A stretch of 64,000 nt of DNA from Solibacillus sp. FSL H8-0538 (GTDB lineage: Bacteria > Bacillota > Bacilli > Bacillales_A > Planococcaceae): NCBI RefSeq assembly GCF_038003525.1, contig NZ_JBBOPI010000001.1, positions 2,719,001-2,783,000 of the forward strand, given 5' to 3'. The position numbers were made by a program, and so were the translations under genes. Below the pieces are notes generated by a model. That model saw only the letters and a program-made list of their open reading frames with translations, did no database searches and was not told the DNA's origin. Positions 1 through 8,531 of this stretch are shown here, piece by piece (position 1 is the stretch's first letter; each line of letters begins with the position of its first letter).

Positions 1-389
1 TTAATTTGTACCAATTTACTATGAATCTCTGCTGACTCTAATACACCGCCACCTGGAGAGTTCACTGATAGCACAATCCCTTTTACTGATTCATCGTTTA
101 AAATGGATTCCAGTTGTTCAAGGAAATACTGATGATCATATTCTACACTTTCCCATAGCGCTGTTGGGCCGACATCCTGAATTACACCATTTACTGTTAA
201 ATGCGCAATTCGATTATCAAAATCCCCTTCTTCTACTATCTCTTCGTATGTCATCGCGTCCATATCCATAAGGCTTTCAAAGCTCGTAAAGAAATCTGTT
301 TTGAAAACTGCAATAATTGCATTAAGCCCTAATGAGAAAAACAGTAGTACTGCTGCAATGCCTAATGCTGCCCATCGTTTCGAATTCAT
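1..389 (-). CDS. sppA: Signal peptide peptidase SppA, N-terminal part (runs off the window)
   Basis: Membrane serine protease that degrades leftover signal peptides. The visible part gives about 129 residues from an ATG at 387-389 preceded by a strong AGGAGG site. Residues about 7-28 form one hydrophobic N-terminal membrane anchor, followed by the family's beta-strand segment (IAHLTVNGVIQD) and the conserved stretch VLSVNSPGGGVLES, which lies before the catalytic lysine and serine. The catalytic residues themselves would lie outside the window to the left. The identity rests on this S49-family SPGG motif and on the neighbour ytcI/sspA order known from Bacillus. The gene is cut by the window edge, not by mutation. 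Confidence 0.85.
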   Translation of the reverse strand, partial: MNSKRWAALGIAAVLLFFSLGLNAIIAVFKTDFFTSFESLMDMDAMTYEEIVEEGDFDNRIAHLTVNGVIQDVGPTALWESVEYDHQYFLEQLESILNDESVKGIVLSVNSPGGGVLESAEIHSKLVQI

Positions 390-510
390 TGATTATCCTC
401 CTTTATTTACTATATACGACTCTATACTACAAAAAGCTTCAGTGTATTCTTTAAAAAAGAGATGAGGAAGCAGACAAAATACTACTTCTTCACCTATTAC
501 CCGGGAAATA

Positions 511-2097
511 TTAACTATTTAAGAGTTTATTTTCTTCATTTACACGTAATTCCACACGTCGAATTTTACCGGAAATTGTTTTCGGTAGCTCGTCTAAAAA
601 TTCGATTGCACGCGGATATTTATACGGTGCTGTTAATTTCTTTACGTGATCTTGTAATTCTTGAATAATGGTCGGGCTATTTTTTAATGTTGGATTAAGT
701 AATACAACAAATGCTTTTACAATACTACCACGAATTTCATCAGGACTTGCGACAACCGCACATTCACTGACAAAGGGGTGTTTAACAAGCGCGTCCTCAA
801 CTTCAAATGGCCCAATTGTGTAACCTGAAGAAACGATAATGTCGTCTCCGCGTCCTTCAAACCAGAAGTAGCCCTCTGCATCTTTGCGTGCCCGATCTCC
901 GGTCATATACCAGTCACCACGAAACTGCATTGCTGTACGCTCAGGATCTTTATAGTAGCGTTTAAATAATGCTGGCGTTGAGCGATGTACGGCAATATCA
1001 CCGATTTCACCCACACCCACTGGCTCACCTAAATCATCTACTAGATCAACAATATTTCCTGGCGTTGGTTTCCCCATCGAACCTGGTCGTGCCTCCATGC
1101 CAACTAAAGTACCCACGAGTAATGTATTTTCCGTCTGGCCGTAACCGTCTCGAACTTGTAAATTAAATTCACGTAAAAATATTTCAATTACTTCGCGGTT
1201 TAAAGGCTCCCCAGCAGACACTGCACTTTTTAAATTTTCTAAATTATAGCTACTTAAATTATCTACCTTAGCCATAATACGATATTCCGTTGGCGTACAG
1301 CATAGTACATTAATTTGATGCTCTTGAAGCAATCCCAAATATGTAGGAGCTTCGAATTTTCCTTTATATACGAATGCCGTTGCACCACTACCTAATACTG
1401 CTAAAAACGGACTCCAAATCCACTTTTGCCATCCTGGTGCAGCTGTTGCCCACACGATATCACCAGCGCTTACGCCAAGCCAACTAGTTGCTGTCGTACG
1501 TAAATGTGCATATGCCCAGCCATGTGTATGCACCGCACCTTTGGGATTACCTGTTGTACCACTTGTATACGCAAGAAATGCTATATCTGATGAAGTGGTC
1601 CCAATTGGCTCGAATCTTGTTTCTTCAGTTTGTGCCAATTCCATAAGCGAAATCCAGTTTTCCTTCGCTTGGCCTGTTACAAAAAGCTTTAGACCATCTA
1701 AATGCTCGACATAATCGAATTCTTCAATATAGTTTTCAAAAGCAACAACGGCCTTTGCTTCAGCGTGTACAATTCGATAATCAATATCTTTTGCACGTAG
1801 TAATTCTGAACTCGGAATAATAACGAGTCCTGCTTTTAATGCACCGATATAAGTAACATAGGCTTCTACTGAACGCGGAACCATCACGAGAATTACGTCA
1901 CCTTTTGTTAAGCCATTCTTTTTAAATACATTTGCAACTTGATTCGCTTTTTTCAATAATTCCGCATATGTATAATGCTCTGTTTCACCATTCTCATGCT
2001 GAATAATTAATGCTTTTTTATTTTCATTATTGGTATGTTTTTCGAATTCATCTACTAAATTATACAGTTCTGGTGCTATTAAGTCTTCACGATTCAT
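511..2097 (-). CDS. ytcI: Acyl-CoA synthetase (AMP-forming, YtcI/AcsM-like)
   Basis: Adenylate-forming enzyme of the acyl-CoA synthetase family (528 residues), which activates a carboxylic acid to its acyl-AMP and then the CoA thioester. The P-loop-like motif AYTSGTTGNPKGAVHTH lies near residue 175, the DGYGQTE adenine-binding motif near 318, the GDWYMTGD motif near 395, and the catalytic-lysine motif PKTISGKIRR near the C-terminus. It resembles the medium-chain/acetate AcsA-like subgroup more than long-chain FadD. The start ATG follows a GAGGAGG site. It sits beside sspA and thiI as ytcI does in B. subtilis. The substrate cannot be read from sequence. Confidence 0.85.
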   Translation of the reverse strand: MNREDLIAPELYNLVDEFEKHTNNENKKALIIQHENGETEHYTYAELLKKANQVANVFKKNGLTKGDVILVMVPRSVEAYVTYIGALKAGLVIIPSSELLRAKDIDYRIVHAEAKAVVAFENYIEEFDYVEHLDGLKLFVTGQAKENWISLMELAQTEETRFEPIGTTSSDIAFLAYTSGTTGNPKGAVHTHGWAYAHLRTTATSWLGVSAGDIVWATAAPGWQKWIWSPFLAVLGSGATAFVYKGKFEAPTYLGLLQEHQINVLCCTPTEYRIMAKVDNLSSYNLENLKSAVSAGEPLNREVIEIFLREFNLQVRDGYGQTENTLLVGTLVGMEARPGSMGKPTPGNIVDLVDDLGEPVGVGEIGDIAVHRSTPALFKRYYKDPERTAMQFRGDWYMTGDRARKDAEGYFWFEGRGDDIIVSSGYTIGPFEVEDALVKHPFVSECAVVASPDEIRGSIVKAFVVLLNPTLKNSPTIIQELQDHVKKLTAPYKYPRAIEFLDELPKTISGKIRRVELRVNEENKLLNS

Positions 2098-2267
2098 CTT
2101 ATAATCCTCCTCGGAATATTTTCATGACCTACTCCTATTATAAGGTTAAAAAAACAGCTTTTCAAAATAATCTACTGTATTATTTAAAGTTATGACTTTT
2201 GTCATTAAAAGAAGCTGACATTTATCAAAAAAATAACGCATAGTTTCGATTTCCTTACAACAAAATA

Positions 2268-2305
2268 AAAAGGACTGCGACAATTGGACATGTCGCAATC
2301 CTTTT
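2268..2305 (-). terminator. Terminator after sspA
   Basis: A stem of AAGGATTGCGACA pairing with TGTCGCAGTCCTT closes on an 8-nt loop and, read on the minus strand, is followed by a T-rich run. It lies between sspA and ytcI and would end the spore-protein transcript. Confidence 0.8.
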
Positions 2306-2365
2306 ATGCGTTGATAGTATTACTATCTTTCGCATAAGCCGTTATTTGGCTTTATTATTTTGTTA

Positions 2366-2572
2366 TTAGTTAGAAGATCCTTTTAATTGTTGTTCAGCCA
2401 TTTGTACAAGACGTTTTGTAATCTCGCCACCAACTGAACCGTTTGCACGAGAAGAAGCTTCTCCTCCAAGTTGCACGCCAAACTCTTGTGCGATTTCGTA
2501 TTTCATTTGATCAAGTGCTTGTTGTGCACCAGGTACATATAACTTGTTTGAACTGCGGTTGTTTGAAGTCAT
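2366..2572 (-). CDS. sspA: Alpha/beta-type small acid-soluble spore protein
   Basis: DNA-binding protein of dormant spores that coats the chromosome and protects it from UV and heat; it is later cut by the GPR protease to feed germination. The protein is 68 residues, the usual size. It contains both family signatures: the segment with [13 protein letters not shown], which includes the GPR cleavage region, and the C-terminal [18 protein letters not shown]. The start chosen is the ATG right after an excellent AAGGAGGTGAG site; a seven-codon upstream extension overlaps that site and is unlikely. A sigma-G-like promoter lies upstream. The position next to thiI matches sspA of B. subtilis, hence the symbol. 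Confidence 0.93.
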   Translation of the reverse strand: MTSNNRSSNKLYVPGAQQALDQMKYEIAQEFGVQLGGEASSRANGSVGGEITKRLVQMAEQQLKGSSN

Positions 2573-2594
2573 GTCTCTCACCTCCTTGTGCAAT

Positions 2595-2624
2595 TAGAAT
2601 GCACCATAGAGAAAATATAATACA
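2595..2624 (-). promoter_or_regulatory. Candidate sigma-G (forespore) promoter of sspA
   Basis: Read on the minus strand, a -35-like GTATT and a -10-like CATTCTA are spaced about 17 bp, close to the sigma-G consensus (GHATR and CATWHTA). It ends about 23 bp before the start codon. The match fits forespore-specific expression of SASP genes. Confidence 0.6.
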
Positions 2625-2670
2625 TTAAAGATGAGAGGTAATTTGTTCATGTGTTAGTGAGAAATTACTA

Positions 2671-3882
2671 TTAAAGTAAATCTGTAAATTTATCGACAGT
2701 CGCTTCTTTTTGTGGAAGAATATGGACTTCGCGGTTTCGTACAGCACGTTCGATTAATTCATCAAACTCCGTAAAGCTTTCGTAACGTTGTACTTTTTCT
2801 AATTTTGGTTTTGTTTTTGGACTTGCAGGGGTAAAGATGGTACAACAGTCTTCATAAGGCTGAATGGATGTTTCATATGTCCCTATCTGTTCGGCAATTT
2901 TAATAATATCTAGTTTATCTGCTGCAATTAAGGGACGTAAAATTGGCGTGCTCGACACGTCATTAATTGCGGTTAGGCTTTCTAATGTTTGTGATGCAAC
3001 TTGCCCTAAGCTTTCACCTGTAACAATACCTAGTGCACCAATTTCCTCACGCACTTTATCTGCTACCTTCATCATCATTCGTCGTGTTGAAGTCATCGTC
3101 ATATTTTCCGGTACGTTTTCTTTAACTGCTACTTGTAATTCTGTAAATGGTATGATGTGTAAACGGATGTTCGCTCCGAATTTTGTTAATTCATTCGCTA
3201 AATCTTTTACTTTTTGTAAAGCATTATCACTTGTATATGGAGGGCTAAAGAAGTGAATCGCGTCTAAACGAACACCACGCTTCATCATTAAATAACCTGC
3301 TACTGGGCTATCAATCCCACCAGACAACATTAATAACGATTTACCGTTTGAACCAACTGGCATACCACCAGCACCTTGTACAACCTGTGCCATCATGTAA
3401 ACCGCATCTTCACGCACTTCAATACGTAGTGTTACATCTGGTTTACGTACTTGTACTGAGAGATTTTGGAATTGTGGTAATACTGCGCCACCCATTGCAC
3501 GTTGTAATTCATGTGAATCCAGTGGGAATGTTTTATCTGTTCGGCGCACTTCCACTTTAAATGTTAGCTCCCCTTGATCACGGTACTGTTCCATAATTTT
3601 TATTGCTAATGCTTTCATGTCGTCTAAATCTTTTGAACAAGAAGCCACTGGACTAAATGATTGAATGCCAAATACTTCTGGTAAACGGTTCATTAGTACT
3701 GCAAACTTTTCTTCATTTTCAATCGTAATGAACATCCGATCGCGCTCAGCACGGATTTTTATCGGGGCAATATCATTAAATGAATAACGTACATTTTCAC
3801 GAAGTCGGTTAATAAAATCTTTTTTATTGCGTCCCTTTGTTGATAGTTCTCCGTAACGTATTAAAATTTCTTTAAAAATCAT
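2671..3882 (-). CDS. thiI: tRNA 4-thiouridine synthase / sulfurtransferase ThiI
   Basis: Transfers sulfur to U8 of tRNA and takes part in thiazole synthesis for thiamine. The 403-residue protein has an N-terminal ferredoxin-like domain and a THUMP domain (to about residue 165), then the PP-loop ATP pyrophosphatase motif LLMLSGGIDSPVAGY near residue 183. Like most Bacillus forms it lacks the C-terminal rhodanese domain of E. coli ThiI. Its ATG overlaps the stop of the upstream cysteine desulfurase gene (ATGA), so the two are translationally coupled. This pairing with a dedicated desulfurase (NifZ) is as known in B. subtilis. Confidence 0.95.
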   Translation of the reverse strand: MIFKEILIRYGELSTKGRNKKDFINRLRENVRYSFNDIAPIKIRAERDRMFITIENEEKFAVLMNRLPEVFGIQSFSPVASCSKDLDDMKALAIKIMEQYRDQGELTFKVEVRRTDKTFPLDSHELQRAMGGAVLPQFQNLSVQVRKPDVTLRIEVREDAVYMMAQVVQGAGGMPVGSNGKSLLMLSGGIDSPVAGYLMMKRGVRLDAIHFFSPPYTSDNALQKVKDLANELTKFGANIRLHIIPFTELQVAVKENVPENMTMTSTRRMMMKVADKVREEIGALGIVTGESLGQVASQTLESLTAINDVSSTPILRPLIAADKLDIIKIAEQIGTYETSIQPYEDCCTIFTPASPKTKPKLEKVQRYESFTEFDELIERAVRNREVHILPQKEATVDKFTDLL

Positions 3883-5027
3883 CCTATTAATTCTCCTTTT
3901 AGCTCTTTCATGACTGTAGTGAATGCTTTTTTGAATGCGGCGATGTCCTCATCCGTTGTATACGCACCAAAGCTCATGCGAAGTACACCTTTTTTAAAGG
4001 CATTATCCAGATTTAATGCTTCCACAACATGACTTGTTTTCGTTTGCTTTGAAGAACAAGCACTTGAAGTAGACACAATAATATCACGTTTTTGTAAAGC
4101 ATTAATTAAAATTTCGCCTTTTAAGCCACGCACACTGAATGAGAGAATATGCGGTGCGCTCTTTTCTGTTGACAATACGTGAATGTCTGTCCCAAACTGT
4201 TCTAAAAACGCGTACAGTTCTGCTGACCATTTTTTATAGTTTTGAATGGCTGCTGGCATAATTTGCACTGCTAGACGAGCAGCCTTCGCTAAGGCTACAG
4301 CTTGCGGGACCGCTACTGTACCACTGCGTAAACCAAATTCTTGACCACCACCAACTAGATGAGAAGCGATTTTTGTATGCTTACGGAAGGCAATAACACC
4401 GGAACCTTTTAGCGCATGAATTTTATGACCAGAAATCGAAATAATATCTGGACCAGCTTCACCAGTAAACCGAACTGGTAACTTCCCGAAGCTTTGTACA
4501 GCATCAACATGGAAGGCAGCCCGACTTTGTTGATGAATAATTGCACCCGCTTCTGCGATTGGTTGAATGGCACCCATTTCATTATTCACATGCATAATGC
4601 TTACTAAAATTGTATCTTTACGAACCTTTGAACGAAGCTCCTCTAATGAAATAATACCCGCTTCATCCACAGTTAAATACTCGACCTCATAGCCTTCCTC
4701 TGCAAGCCGCTTTACGGACTCTAATACAGATGGATGTTCAATTTCCGTCGTTAGTACATGTTTACCTTTATGTGTGTTCACTTTTGCGATACCAAAAATG
4801 GCAAAATTATTTGATTCTGTTCCACCTGCAGTGAAAATAACATCCTTTGCCTCTGTATGCAAAATATCCGCGATTTGTGTACGTGCACGTGTTAGTAATA
4901 TATTTGCCTCAACACCAGCTTGGTGAATGGATGATGGGTTTGCATAATACATCTCGTTTACTTGAATAAATGTAGTTAGTACATCTTTATGAGGTTTTGT
5001 TGTCGCACTATTATCTAAGTAAATCAT
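3879..5027 (-). CDS. nifZ: Cysteine desulfurase partner of ThiI (NifZ/IscS-like)
   Basis: PLP enzyme that takes sulfur from cysteine and hands it as a persulfide to ThiI for tRNA 4-thiouridine. The class V aminotransferase lysine is in SISGHKIHALKG; the N-terminal YLDNSATTKP and the persulfide cysteine region VSTSSACSSK are present. The ATG at 5027 (MIYLDNSATT) follows an AAGGTTGG site at a good distance, so it is preferred to a TTG three codons upstream. This gives 382 residues. The gene overlaps thiI by four bases, supporting a dedicated sulfur-relay pair rather than a general Fe-S desulfurase. Confidence 0.92.
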   Translation of the reverse strand: MIYLDNSATTKPHKDVLTTFIQVNEMYYANPSSIHQAGVEANILLTRARTQIADILHTEAKDVIFTAGGTESNNFAIFGIAKVNTHKGKHVLTTEIEHPSVLESVKRLAEEGYEVEYLTVDEAGIISLEELRSKVRKDTILVSIMHVNNEMGAIQPIAEAGAIIHQQSRAAFHVDAVQSFGKLPVRFTGEAGPDIISISGHKIHALKGSGVIAFRKHTKIASHLVGGGQEFGLRSGTVAVPQAVALAKAARLAVQIMPAAIQNYKKWSAELYAFLEQFGTDIHVLSTEKSAPHILSFSVRGLKGEILINALQKRDIIVSTSSACSSKQTKTSHVVEALNLDNAFKKGVLRMSFGAYTTDEDIAAFKKAFTTVMKELKGELIG

Positions 5028-5086
5028 CTGATCCAACCTTCTTTTTTTATCTGTTATGGTAGCATTTTGCTATCCTTAATTAGTTC

Positions 5087-5178
5087 CATTAGAAAAACAT
5101 ATCTCGCCTCAAAACGGGCGCGAAGATGTCTTTACTTCTGTGGATTACGTTAGAAATGAATACTTCCCTTATCCACCA
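5087..5178 (+). repeat. Two-hairpin intergenic repeat, copy 1
   Basis: Begins ATTAGAAAAACATATCTCGCC, then a complementary GGGCG...GATGTC arm, a TTTACTTCTGTGGAT segment and ends CTTATCCACC. It belongs to a family seen also near 8.4, 13.1, 19.0, 22.3, 48.0 and 49.2 kb, all in the same orientation. It lies between nifZ and ezrA. Confidence 0.7.
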
Positions 5179-5183
5179 AGAAA

Positions 5184-5211
5184 ACCACCTGCACAAAATA
5201 TGCATGGTGGC
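5184..5211 (-). terminator. Terminator after ezrA
   Basis: CCACCATGCA pairs with TGCAGGTGG across a 7-nt loop; on the minus strand a GTTTTCTTGG tract follows. It lies just downstream of the ezrA stop. Confidence 0.65.
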
Positions 5212-5267
5212 CTTCACTTTTGTTGTTTTATTATAACGCTTCTATCGTTTAGATGTAACCGTTATGC

Positions 5268-6974
5268 TTATGATTTTACAAGTAGTTGCTCCTGTACAAG
5301 CTCCTCGATACGTTTAATAGCAGCCGGGTCCACTGATTCTACAGCCTTTGCTGCATCCTCTAGCGCTTTTACATAGCGGAACTGATGAAATGCTTCCTCA
5401 GCATCCAATAGACGATTATGTACTTGTGGATTAGACGCACGGTAACGATTGCCATACTGAATGAGGCGTTCAATAAGCATGACATTTTCAATCATTTCTT
5501 CTCCGCGCTCATTAACTTCTTCAATACACCTCTTGGCACTTAATAAATTTGCATTTACAAGTCCCATATTGAGTGGTACCTCTTGTAAACTTTGTAAAAC
5601 AACGAAAATTCGCTCCTCTGCTTCTTCTAAGCGCGCGTCCATTTCTTCAGGAATACCAGGAATATTAGCCTTGCTTAGTAGTCGGTCTGTATTTTGTAAC
5701 AAACGCTTTAACGTCTCTAATTCAGCACGAGCTTTATTTTCGTCTATTCGTAAATTTTTCAAGCTATTTGAGAAACGCTCCTGCTCCTCACCAATACGCT
5801 CAACTTCTTCTGTAATTTCTTTAAGTTCTTCTTGCAAACTAGAATATGCTGATTGTTCTTCCTGTACACGTGTTGATAACAACTCGTAGCGTTTTTGTAA
5901 TACTTCAAGTTGCTTCAAGCCCGCTTTCGGGATTTCTGCTTCCTCTTCTGGTAAACGATAGCTATGCTGCACATAAGTTGCTTCACCGCTTATTTCCTTA
6001 GTGAGGCGCACAACGTCTGAAATCGTATAAAACATTGAATTACAGTTTCGATCTACATATTTTTTAGCCATAACCTCTTTTTCAAGTAAATCGTATAAAT
6101 TATCGATTTCATCATTTATTTCTTGTATACGAGGGGCTACTGTTTGAATGTTTAAGTTGGCAATGGCTTCTTTTAAAGCTTCTAACTCGTTTTCTAATTG
6201 ATTTAAGTACTCCGTTAATTCGAGATGACGTAAATAGTAGGATTGCTCCTCCATTTCACGTTGACCGTTACGAAGTTCATGAATCGCTGTTGGAATTTTT
6301 GCTTGAATGTCCGTTAACAGCGTTGGCACTTCACTTAGTAGGCTGAAAATATGCTGCGCCTCAACATTGAGCGAGAGCACAATTTCACGTGCCTGTAAGT
6401 AGTTACCTTCTGCTGTAAGCGTATCAAACTCTTCAAATTTAGGTGGGAACTGCTCAAGTTTCTTTTCAAGCTGTGATAGGGCAGGTCCGAATGAATGCTG
6501 ATGTGCTAAAATCGTTTTACGTGCTGAACGGTAATACTCTTTTAGCTGCTCAACTTCGATGCGATTTTTTTCCTCGCTACCAATTAGTTCTTCAAGCTCT
6601 GCTAAAATTTCAACACGACTTTGCTCACATTTCGTAATATACTGATCAATTTCTCGTTCAATGTGCGTTGCTTTTTTGAATTTAAAGCGATCTATGTATT
6701 CTTCTGCATCAAATAACATTGAATCGATTTTAATCACATGAATATCAACGACCTCTAGCCAACGATTACGCCAGTTTTCAAATAACTCTTCAGTTTGCCC
6801 ATTCATATTTAAAGCTTTCACTTTCGCTAGTTCTTCAAATATAGGATAATGCTGAATTTGCATTTTTTCTTTTTCTAATCGTCCTATTTCAACATTATGC
6901 TTGCGTCTTACTATTAGACCGGCAATTAATAATGCTAATAGTACGACGACAACAATGATGATATACTTTACCAT
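5268..6974 (-). CDS. ezrA: Septation ring formation regulator EzrA
   Basis: Membrane-anchored negative regulator of FtsZ ring assembly that also helps shuttle PBP1 to the septum. The protein is 568 residues, close to the 562 of B. subtilis. One N-terminal membrane helix (about residues 3-22) is followed by a short basic stretch and a long glutamate/leucine-rich coiled-coil region made of spectrin-like repeats covering nearly all of the rest. The ATG at 6974 (MVKYIIIV) follows a GGGGG site; the longer in-frame start would put seven polar residues in front. It lies divergent from hisJ, as in Bacillus. Confidence 0.95.
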   Translation of the reverse strand: MVKYIIIVVVVLLALLIAGLIVRRKHNVEIGRLEKEKMQIQHYPIFEELAKVKALNMNGQTEELFENWRNRWLEVVDIHVIKIDSMLFDAEEYIDRFKFKKATHIEREIDQYITKCEQSRVEILAELEELIGSEEKNRIEVEQLKEYYRSARKTILAHQHSFGPALSQLEKKLEQFPPKFEEFDTLTAEGNYLQAREIVLSLNVEAQHIFSLLSEVPTLLTDIQAKIPTAIHELRNGQREMEEQSYYLRHLELTEYLNQLENELEALKEAIANLNIQTVAPRIQEINDEIDNLYDLLEKEVMAKKYVDRNCNSMFYTISDVVRLTKEISGEATYVQHSYRLPEEEAEIPKAGLKQLEVLQKRYELLSTRVQEEQSAYSSLQEELKEITEEVERIGEEQERFSNSLKNLRIDENKARAELETLKRLLQNTDRLLSKANIPGIPEEMDARLEEAEERIFVVLQSLQEVPLNMGLVNANLLSAKRCIEEVNERGEEMIENVMLIERLIQYGNRYRASNPQVHNRLLDAEEAFHQFRYVKALEDAAKAVESVDPAAIKRIEELVQEQLLVKS

Positions 6975-7108
6975 TGTAAGCCCCCTATTCCACAATCTAT
7001 GAATTGGCTATTTGTAACTATAATATACCATATTTTCAACTTTTGTTTTATATATTTCATGGTTTTTTAAATCTAACATGCACTCTAAATAACTAGGAGG
7101 AATTTTTT

Positions 7109-7900
7109 TTGAAAAAAGACGGTCATATTCACACACCTTTTTGTCCTCATGGCTCAACAGACAGCTTCGAACAATATATTGAAAAAGCAATTGAGCAAAA
7201 CTTTGCAAGTATTTCATTTACCGAGCATGCACCATTACCTGCAGGATTTATCGATCCTACACCTGACCAAGATAGTGGCATGAAAGCAGCGCTACTTCAA
7301 CCCTATTTACAGGAGCTTCGTACATTAAAAGAATTATATCAAGATAAAATCACTATTCATATAGGTCTTGAAGTGGATTATATTAGTGGTTTTGAATTAG
7401 AAACACGTCATTTTTTAAATGAGGTAGGTCCTTTTCTAGATGATGCTATTTTATCTGTTCATTTTTTGAAACATGACGATGCCTATTGCTGCATTGATTT
7501 TTCAGAAGAAGTTTATTTAAACTTTGCCAAGCAAATTGGTAGTATTAGGTCAATGTACGACTTATACTATAAAACAGTTCGTAAATCCATTGATGCTGAC
7601 TTAGGCTCATACAAGCCGAAGCGTATCGGTCATCCAACACTTATACATAAATTCCAGCTTGCTCATCAGGAACAGATTGATGATGCTGCGCAAATTAAGC
7701 AGTTGCTTCGTTATATGAAGGTAGCCGGCTATGAGCTTGATGTGAACAGTGCTGGACTAAGTAAACCTTTATGCAAGGAACCTTATCCACCTTTCCCATT
7801 TATTGATTTTGCGAAATCAATCGAGCTTCCACTCGTTTTCGGTTCTGATGCGCACACAGCACAAGATTTACACCAACACTATAGTATTATTTTCCCATAA
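7109..7900 (+). CDS. hisJ: Histidinol-phosphatase, PHP family
   Basis: Removes phosphate from L-histidinol phosphate, the penultimate step of histidine synthesis. The 263-residue protein has the PHP metal-binding motifs: DGHIHTPFCPHG at the N-terminus, FTEHAP near residue 37, an EVDY motif near 88, a SVHF motif near 113, and GSDAH near the C-terminus. The start codon appears to be TTG, directly after an AGGAGGAA site. It is divergent from ezrA and followed closely by the fRMsr gene, an arrangement found in B. subtilis. The his biosynthesis operon itself is not in the window. Confidence 0.92.
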   Translation: MKKDGHIHTPFCPHGSTDSFEQYIEKAIEQNFASISFTEHAPLPAGFIDPTPDQDSGMKAALLQPYLQELRTLKELYQDKITIHIGLEVDYISGFELETRHFLNEVGPFLDDAILSVHFLKHDDAYCCIDFSEEVYLNFAKQIGSIRSMYDLYYKTVRKSIDADLGSYKPKRIGHPTLIHKFQLAHQEQIDDAAQIKQLLRYMKVAGYELDVNSAGLSKPLCKEPYPPFPFIDFAKSIELPLVFGSDAHTAQDLHQHYSIIFP

Positions 7901-7925
7901 CATCGAAATATTACGGAGGTTTCTT

Positions 7926-8405
7926 ATGTTTTTAAAAATTAATTATGATGGCCCTATTTTCGCTCAGTACGAAACGGTATCAAAACAGCTGGATGTATTA
8001 TTAGAAGGCGAAACAGATGCAATTGCAAACTTAAGCAATGCTTCTGCCTTACTAAACCAATTTTTAAACGAGATTAACTGGGTTGGATTTTATTTAATGA
8101 AGGACGGCGAGCTTGTGCTTGGACCATTTCAAGGCTTACCTGCTTGTTTCCGTATTCCAGTAGGACGCGGTGTATGCGGAACTGCAGCCCGTGACAAAGA
8201 AACACTTGTCATAGCAGATGTACATACATTCCCAGGTCACATTGCTTGCGATGCTGCTTCAAGTTCAGAAATCGTTATCCCTCTAGTGAAAAACGAGGTC
8301 GTTATTGGTGTACTTGATATTGATAGTCCGAATAAAAATCGCTTTTCAGAAGAAGATCGTAGAGGTCTCGAGCTATTCGTTACAACACTAATGAAACATA
8401 TTTAA
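7926..8405 (+). CDS. ytsP: GAF-domain free methionine-(R)-sulfoxide reductase (YtsP-like)
   Basis: Small single-GAF enzyme that reduces free methionine-R-sulfoxide. The 159-residue protein carries the conserved cysteines of this family in PACFRIPVGRGVCGTAA and HIACDAAS. The ATG at 7926 lies 26 bases after the hisJ stop and follows an ACGGAGG site, so co-transcription with hisJ is likely; a longer frame reaches back into hisJ and is rejected. The role in oxidative damage repair comes from family knowledge. Confidence 0.88.
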   Translation: MFLKINYDGPIFAQYETVSKQLDVLLEGETDAIANLSNASALLNQFLNEINWVGFYLMKDGELVLGPFQGLPACFRIPVGRGVCGTAARDKETLVIADVHTFPGHIACDAASSSEIVIPLVKNEVVIGVLDIDSPNKNRFSEEDRRGLELFVTTLMKHI

Positions 8406-8495
8406 TATTAGTAAGACATATCTCGCCCAACAACGAAGGATAGTTGATGTCCTTTATGATGGTGGTTTAGTAAGTTTTACTTTCTTATCCACTCA
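8405..8495 (+). repeat. Two-hairpin intergenic repeat, copy 2
   Basis: Begins ATATTAGTAAGACATATCTCG, contains GTTGATGTCC and the second stem GTGGTTTAGTAAG ... CTTTCTTATCCAC. It lies between the convergent ytsP and dgcP, just before their shared terminator. Confidence 0.7.
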
Positions 8496-8531
8496 AAAAG
8501 GCTTACAGCGCTCAGACGCTGTAAGCCTTTT
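8496..8531. terminator. Bidirectional terminator between ytsP and dgcP
   Basis: A 15-bp perfect stem (AAAAGGCTTACAGCG with CGCTGTAAGCCTTTT) around a 7-nt loop sits between convergent genes and has A/T runs on both sides. Its right arm overlaps the dgcP stop codon. Confidence 0.88.
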